From positions 1 through 26,265 of the forward strand of contig JAIPDY010000013.1 in assembly GCA_021737445.1 (NCBI GenBank): a stretch of 26,265 nucleotides of DNA. The letters run 5' to 3'. The position numbers and the translations under genes were made by a program. The notes below the pieces were generated by a model. That model did not search any database, had not been told where the DNA came from, and saw only the letters and a program-made list of their open reading frames with translations. Positions within the stretch are counted from its first letter, which is position 1. Each line of letters opens with the position of its first letter. Positions 24,501-26,265 of this stretch are shown here, in pieces. This DNA comes from Desulfotignum sp. Lineage in GTDB: Bacteria > Desulfobacterota > Desulfobacteria > Desulfobacterales > Desulfobacteraceae.

Positions 24501-24721
24501 CTATAACATCAGCTTTACTCTTTTTTCCAGGCACATGGTTATCCCTGTGGGATTCTGAAAATCAGGGACCACGTAGCGGATGTCTGAAACAGATCCGGAG
24601 ATGGCAACCCCCCTGCAAGAGAAATGATGTCCGGTTCCGACAGGTATCTGAAGGTTTTCCCAATGGCATAACCATCATACTTTTTCATATTTTTTGCATA
24701 CTGATCTTCCCAGTCAATCAT
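24501..24721 (-). pseudogene. PLP aminotransferase remnant with internal deletion (LysN/MocR-type)
   Basis: On the minus strand an ATG at 24721 with GGAGGG upstream starts a normal N-terminus: WEDQYAKNMKKY, then SEPDIISLAGGLPSPDLFQ, which is the hallmark opening of 2-aminoadipate-type class I/II aminotransferases. Just after LFQT the frame changes and another frame gives YVVPDFQNPTGITM followed by LEKR, a motif that belongs about 130-170 residues further along a complete enzyme, and then stops (TAG at 24503-24501). So about 400 bases of the middle and everything after LEKR are lost. The rest of the 24473-24962 gap holds no other gene that I can see. Confidence 0.8.
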
Positions 24722-24962
24722 ATTGAGATAATCCCTCCAAAAGCAGATCTATCCAGTCAAAATTTGCTGTTTTTTTCTTCTTTCAGATTGCTTTTGCCCA
24801 AAACTGTATTAATTTGATGGTTGACAGCAATTGAAATCAGTATTCCCTGTTGCCTCCTTTTTCTTACTGCCTATTTCTGTTTAACAGGGCAATATGTTTT
24901 CAGAATCTTAAGATGGATTCCCAAAGCGAATTCATTAACAATCCTTAAATAAAGGAGCACCC

Positions 24963-25265
24963 ATGAAAGTAAAAGACTATTGCAATGCGATGCTGGCCGA
25001 GGTTACCGCCTGGAAAAACAAACTTGAGGCCATGAAAAAGACGGCTGACAGCTATGGATCTGAGCAGAAGGAAAAAATACTGCCGCTTATTGGACAGTTG
25101 GAACAGGAAGTATCAACTGCCCGGATGCGGGTGGATCAACTGGAAAAAGAGTGTCCCTCTGACTGGTCACCCATGAAAAATGAGCTTGACGACCTTTTTG
25201 GGACCGTAGGCAGCAAGGTAAACCGCGCCTGGAAAGAGATTGAACCTGGAAACGTTGGGGGATAA
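24963..25265 (+). CDS. small coiled-coil protein of unknown function
   Basis: 100 residues, acidic/basic rich, largely helical. Residues about 12-65 (LAEVTAWKNKLEAMKKTAD... through MRVDQLEKEC) have the heptad-like spacing of an antiparallel coiled coil, with a break near SYGSEQ. No signal peptide, TM segment or catalytic motif. The C-terminal part has WSPMKNELDDLF and KVNRAWKEIEP. A strong AAAGGAG site sits six bases before the ATG, and a clear terminator follows the stop, so it is a genuine single-gene transcript. It resembles small helical sll1863-type stress proteins in size and shape, but I do not recognise a family with confidence. Confidence 0.72.
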   Translation: MKVKDYCNAMLAEVTAWKNKLEAMKKTADSYGSEQKEKILPLIGQLEQEVSTARMRVDQLEKECPSDWSPMKNELDDLFGTVGSKVNRAWKEIEPGNVGG

Positions 25266-25291
25266 TCGCATTAATCCCCTTTATGGTGTTT

Positions 25292-25325
25292 AAAAGGCCT
25301 TACGCTTCTGTGTAAGGCCTTTTTA
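25292..25325 (+). terminator. rho-independent terminator
   Basis: AAAAGGCCTTAC (25292-25303) and GTAAGGCCTTTT (25312-25324, within the run) form a perfect 12-bp stem with an 8-base loop, closed by an A-run and a T-run. The symmetry means it could work in both directions. It ends the transcript of the small coiled-coil gene and insulates the thiamine operon. Confidence 0.93.
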
Positions 25326-25338
25326 TATTTATTTCATT

Positions 25339-25367
25339 TTGACACCAGTCTGAAATTGGATTATAGT
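25339..25367 (+). promoter_or_regulatory. sigma70-type promoter of the thiS-thiG operon
   Basis: TTGACA (25339-25344), a 17-base spacer, and TATAGT (25362-25367). This is close to consensus and would start transcription near 25374, immediately before the TPP riboswitch. Confidence 0.75.
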
Positions 25368-25374
25368 GTCTTGC

Positions 25375-25470
25375 AGTTCACTGGGGGTGCCTTAACCGGC
25401 TGAGAGAAGCGGCCCGCTTCAACCCTTGGAACCTGATACGGGTAATACCGGCGTAGGGAAAGTGCAGACC
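25375..25470 (+). promoter_or_regulatory. TPP (THI-box) riboswitch
   Basis: The aptamer hallmarks are visible in order: GGGGTGCC near 25383, GCTGAGAG near 25399 (the pyrimidine-sensing helix region), then ACCTGATACGGGTAATACC and GCGTAGGGAAAGTG (25431-25464), which binds the pyrophosphate. It sits between a good promoter and thiS, so thiamine diphosphate should repress the operon. In the 90 bases that follow I see no clear terminator; a C-run at 25515-25520 lies upstream of the GGAGG site of thiS, so the switch may act on translation. Confidence 0.95.
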
Positions 25471-25558
25471 AACCAGAAAATTTTTCTATTTTTCCCCGGC
25501 ATAACCGTTTCAATCCCCCCATTGACTTAAAAATTTTACATTAAGCTGTGGAGGCGGA

Positions 25559-25756
25559 ATGAAGATCAGATTGAACGGAGAGGCTGTGGAAACCTGTATA
25601 CCGAATATCCTTGACCTTGTAAAGACCAGAGACCTTGACCTCTCATCCCTGGTGGTTGAGCATAACCACACCATTATTCAGCAGACGGCATGGGCGGACA
25701 CCCTGTTGCAGGAAGGGGATACCATTGAACTGCTGTGTTTTGTGGGAGGGGGATGA
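25559..25756 (+). CDS. thiS: sulfur carrier protein ThiS
   Basis: 65 residues, beta-grasp (ubiquitin-like) fold, ending in VGGG. The C-terminal Gly-Gly is adenylated by ThiF and turned into the thiocarboxylate that gives sulfur to the thiazole ring of thiamine. MKIRLNGE at the start and DTIELLCFVGGG at the end are typical. TGGAGGCGG directly upstream is a strong ribosome binding site, and the TPP riboswitch precedes it. Its stop overlaps the thiG start (ATGA at 25753-25756). Confidence 0.95.
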   Translation: MKIRLNGEAVETCIPNILDLVKTRDLDLSSLVVEHNHTIIQQTAWADTLLQEGDTIELLCFVGGG

Positions 25757-26265
25757 GAATGGAAGACCAGCTCACTTTAGGCGGCAGATCTTTTTCCAGC
25801 CGGCTGCTCACCGGCACGGGAAAATTTGCATCAAATTCACTCATAGGCCCCATGCTTGCGGCCAGCGGCTCCCAAATAATTACCGTTGCCCTGCGCCGGG
25901 TGGATCCAAAGGCTCCCCCACAAGATAATATTCTTTCCCATATCCCGGATACGGTGACGCTTTTGCCAAACACCTCGGGTGCCAGAACAGCAAAAGAGGC
26001 GGTCCGCATTGCACATATCGCCAGGGAGGCCGGATGCGGCGATTTCATTAAAATCGAGGTGATCACGGATATGCAGTACCTGCTGCCGGACAACCATGAA
26101 ACCCTGAAGGCGACACAGATTCTGGCCAAAGAAGGATTTATCGTTCTCCCCTATGTAATGCCGGATATCACCATTTCCCGCCGGCTTTATGATGCAGGCG
26201 CAGCCGCGGTCATGCCCCTGGGGTCTCCCATCGGCTCCAACCTGGGCCTTGAGATGAAACCCATG
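25753..26265 (+). CDS. thiG: thiazole synthase ThiG, 5' part (runs off the window)
   Basis: 171 codons are present, in frame to the last base, of a normal length of about 255-260. TIM-barrel protein that joins deoxyxylulose-5-phosphate, dehydroglycine and ThiS-thiocarboxylate sulfur into the thiazole phosphate. Seen: LTLGGRSFSSRLLTGTGKF at the start, LPNTSGARTAKEAVR, the Schiff-base lysine in FIKIEVI (about residue 98), YVMPDI, and GSPIGSNLGL near the window end. Translationally coupled to thiS by the ATGA overlap. In anaerobes the dehydroglycine usually comes from tyrosine through ThiH; that gene is probably just outside. Confidence 0.95.
   Translation, partial: MRMEDQLTLGGRSFSSRLLTGTGKFASNSLIGPMLAASGSQIITVALRRVDPKAPPQDNILSHIPDTVTLLPNTSGARTAKEAVRIAHIAREAGCGDFIKIEVITDMQYLLPDNHETLKATQILAKEGFIVLPYVMPDITISRRLYDAGAAAVMPLGSPIGSNLGLEMKPM

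Noticed and set aside
1..26265. CRISPR array, tRNA, rRNA or complete insertion sequence
   Set aside because: No regular spaced repeats, cloverleaf, rRNA-like sequence or transposase with terminal repeats was seen on reading either strand; a covariance-model search would be needed to be certain for small RNAs.

Overview
The window looks like chromosomal DNA from an anaerobic Desulfobacterota-type bacterium (Desulfobacteraceae-like). This is inferred from overall protein character, moderate GC and gene content; no marker gene in the window fixes the taxonomy.

Layout. (1) 1-600: the 3' end of an AT-rich XRE-type helix-turn-helix gene, then a decayed coding remnant and an imperfect hairpin. (2) 602-16316, minus strand: nine genes that read as one operon. 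In order of transcription they are a GNAT-fold N-acyltransferase, a ~2540-residue iterative type I polyketide/fatty-acid synthase, a 4'-phosphopantetheinyl transferase, an ABC-2 exporter (ATPase and permease), a radical SAM/SPASM protein, a GT-B-fold transferase, a PLP-dependent alpha-oxoamine synthase resembling serine palmitoyltransferase, and a short-chain dehydrogenase. Four junctions are stop/start overlaps. (3) 16317-16773: a divergent regulatory region with a perfect 14-bp palindrome and a further half-site. (4) 16774-19904, plus strand: an envelope group of a vWA-OmpA lipoprotein, a BON lipoprotein, a DUF3185-like two-TM protein and a Sel1/peptidoglycan-binding secreted protein. (5) 19934-24472: a glycerol-3-phosphate-type ABC importer, ugpBAE on the minus strand with ugpC divergent. 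(6) 24501-24721: an aminotransferase pseudogene with an internal deletion. (7) 24963-25265: a small coiled-coil protein followed by a clear terminator. (8) 25339-26265: promoter, TPP riboswitch, thiS and the start of thiG.

How the main locus may work (inference). The phosphopantetheinyl transferase activates the single ACP of the synthase. The synthase (PfaD-like enoyl reductase, KS, malonyl-type AT, ACP, KR, DH) builds a reduced chain and has no visible thioesterase. The oxoamine synthase could release the chain by decarboxylative condensation with an amino acid, the dehydrogenase could reduce the ketone to an amino-alcohol, and the GNAT protein could N-acylate it. The GT-B and radical SAM proteins could decorate the product and the ABC-2 pair could move it across the membrane. 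Together this suggests a dedicated sphingoid- or ceramide-like (or sulfonolipid-like) envelope lipid pathway using its own polyketide synthase. That is the most notable content of the window.
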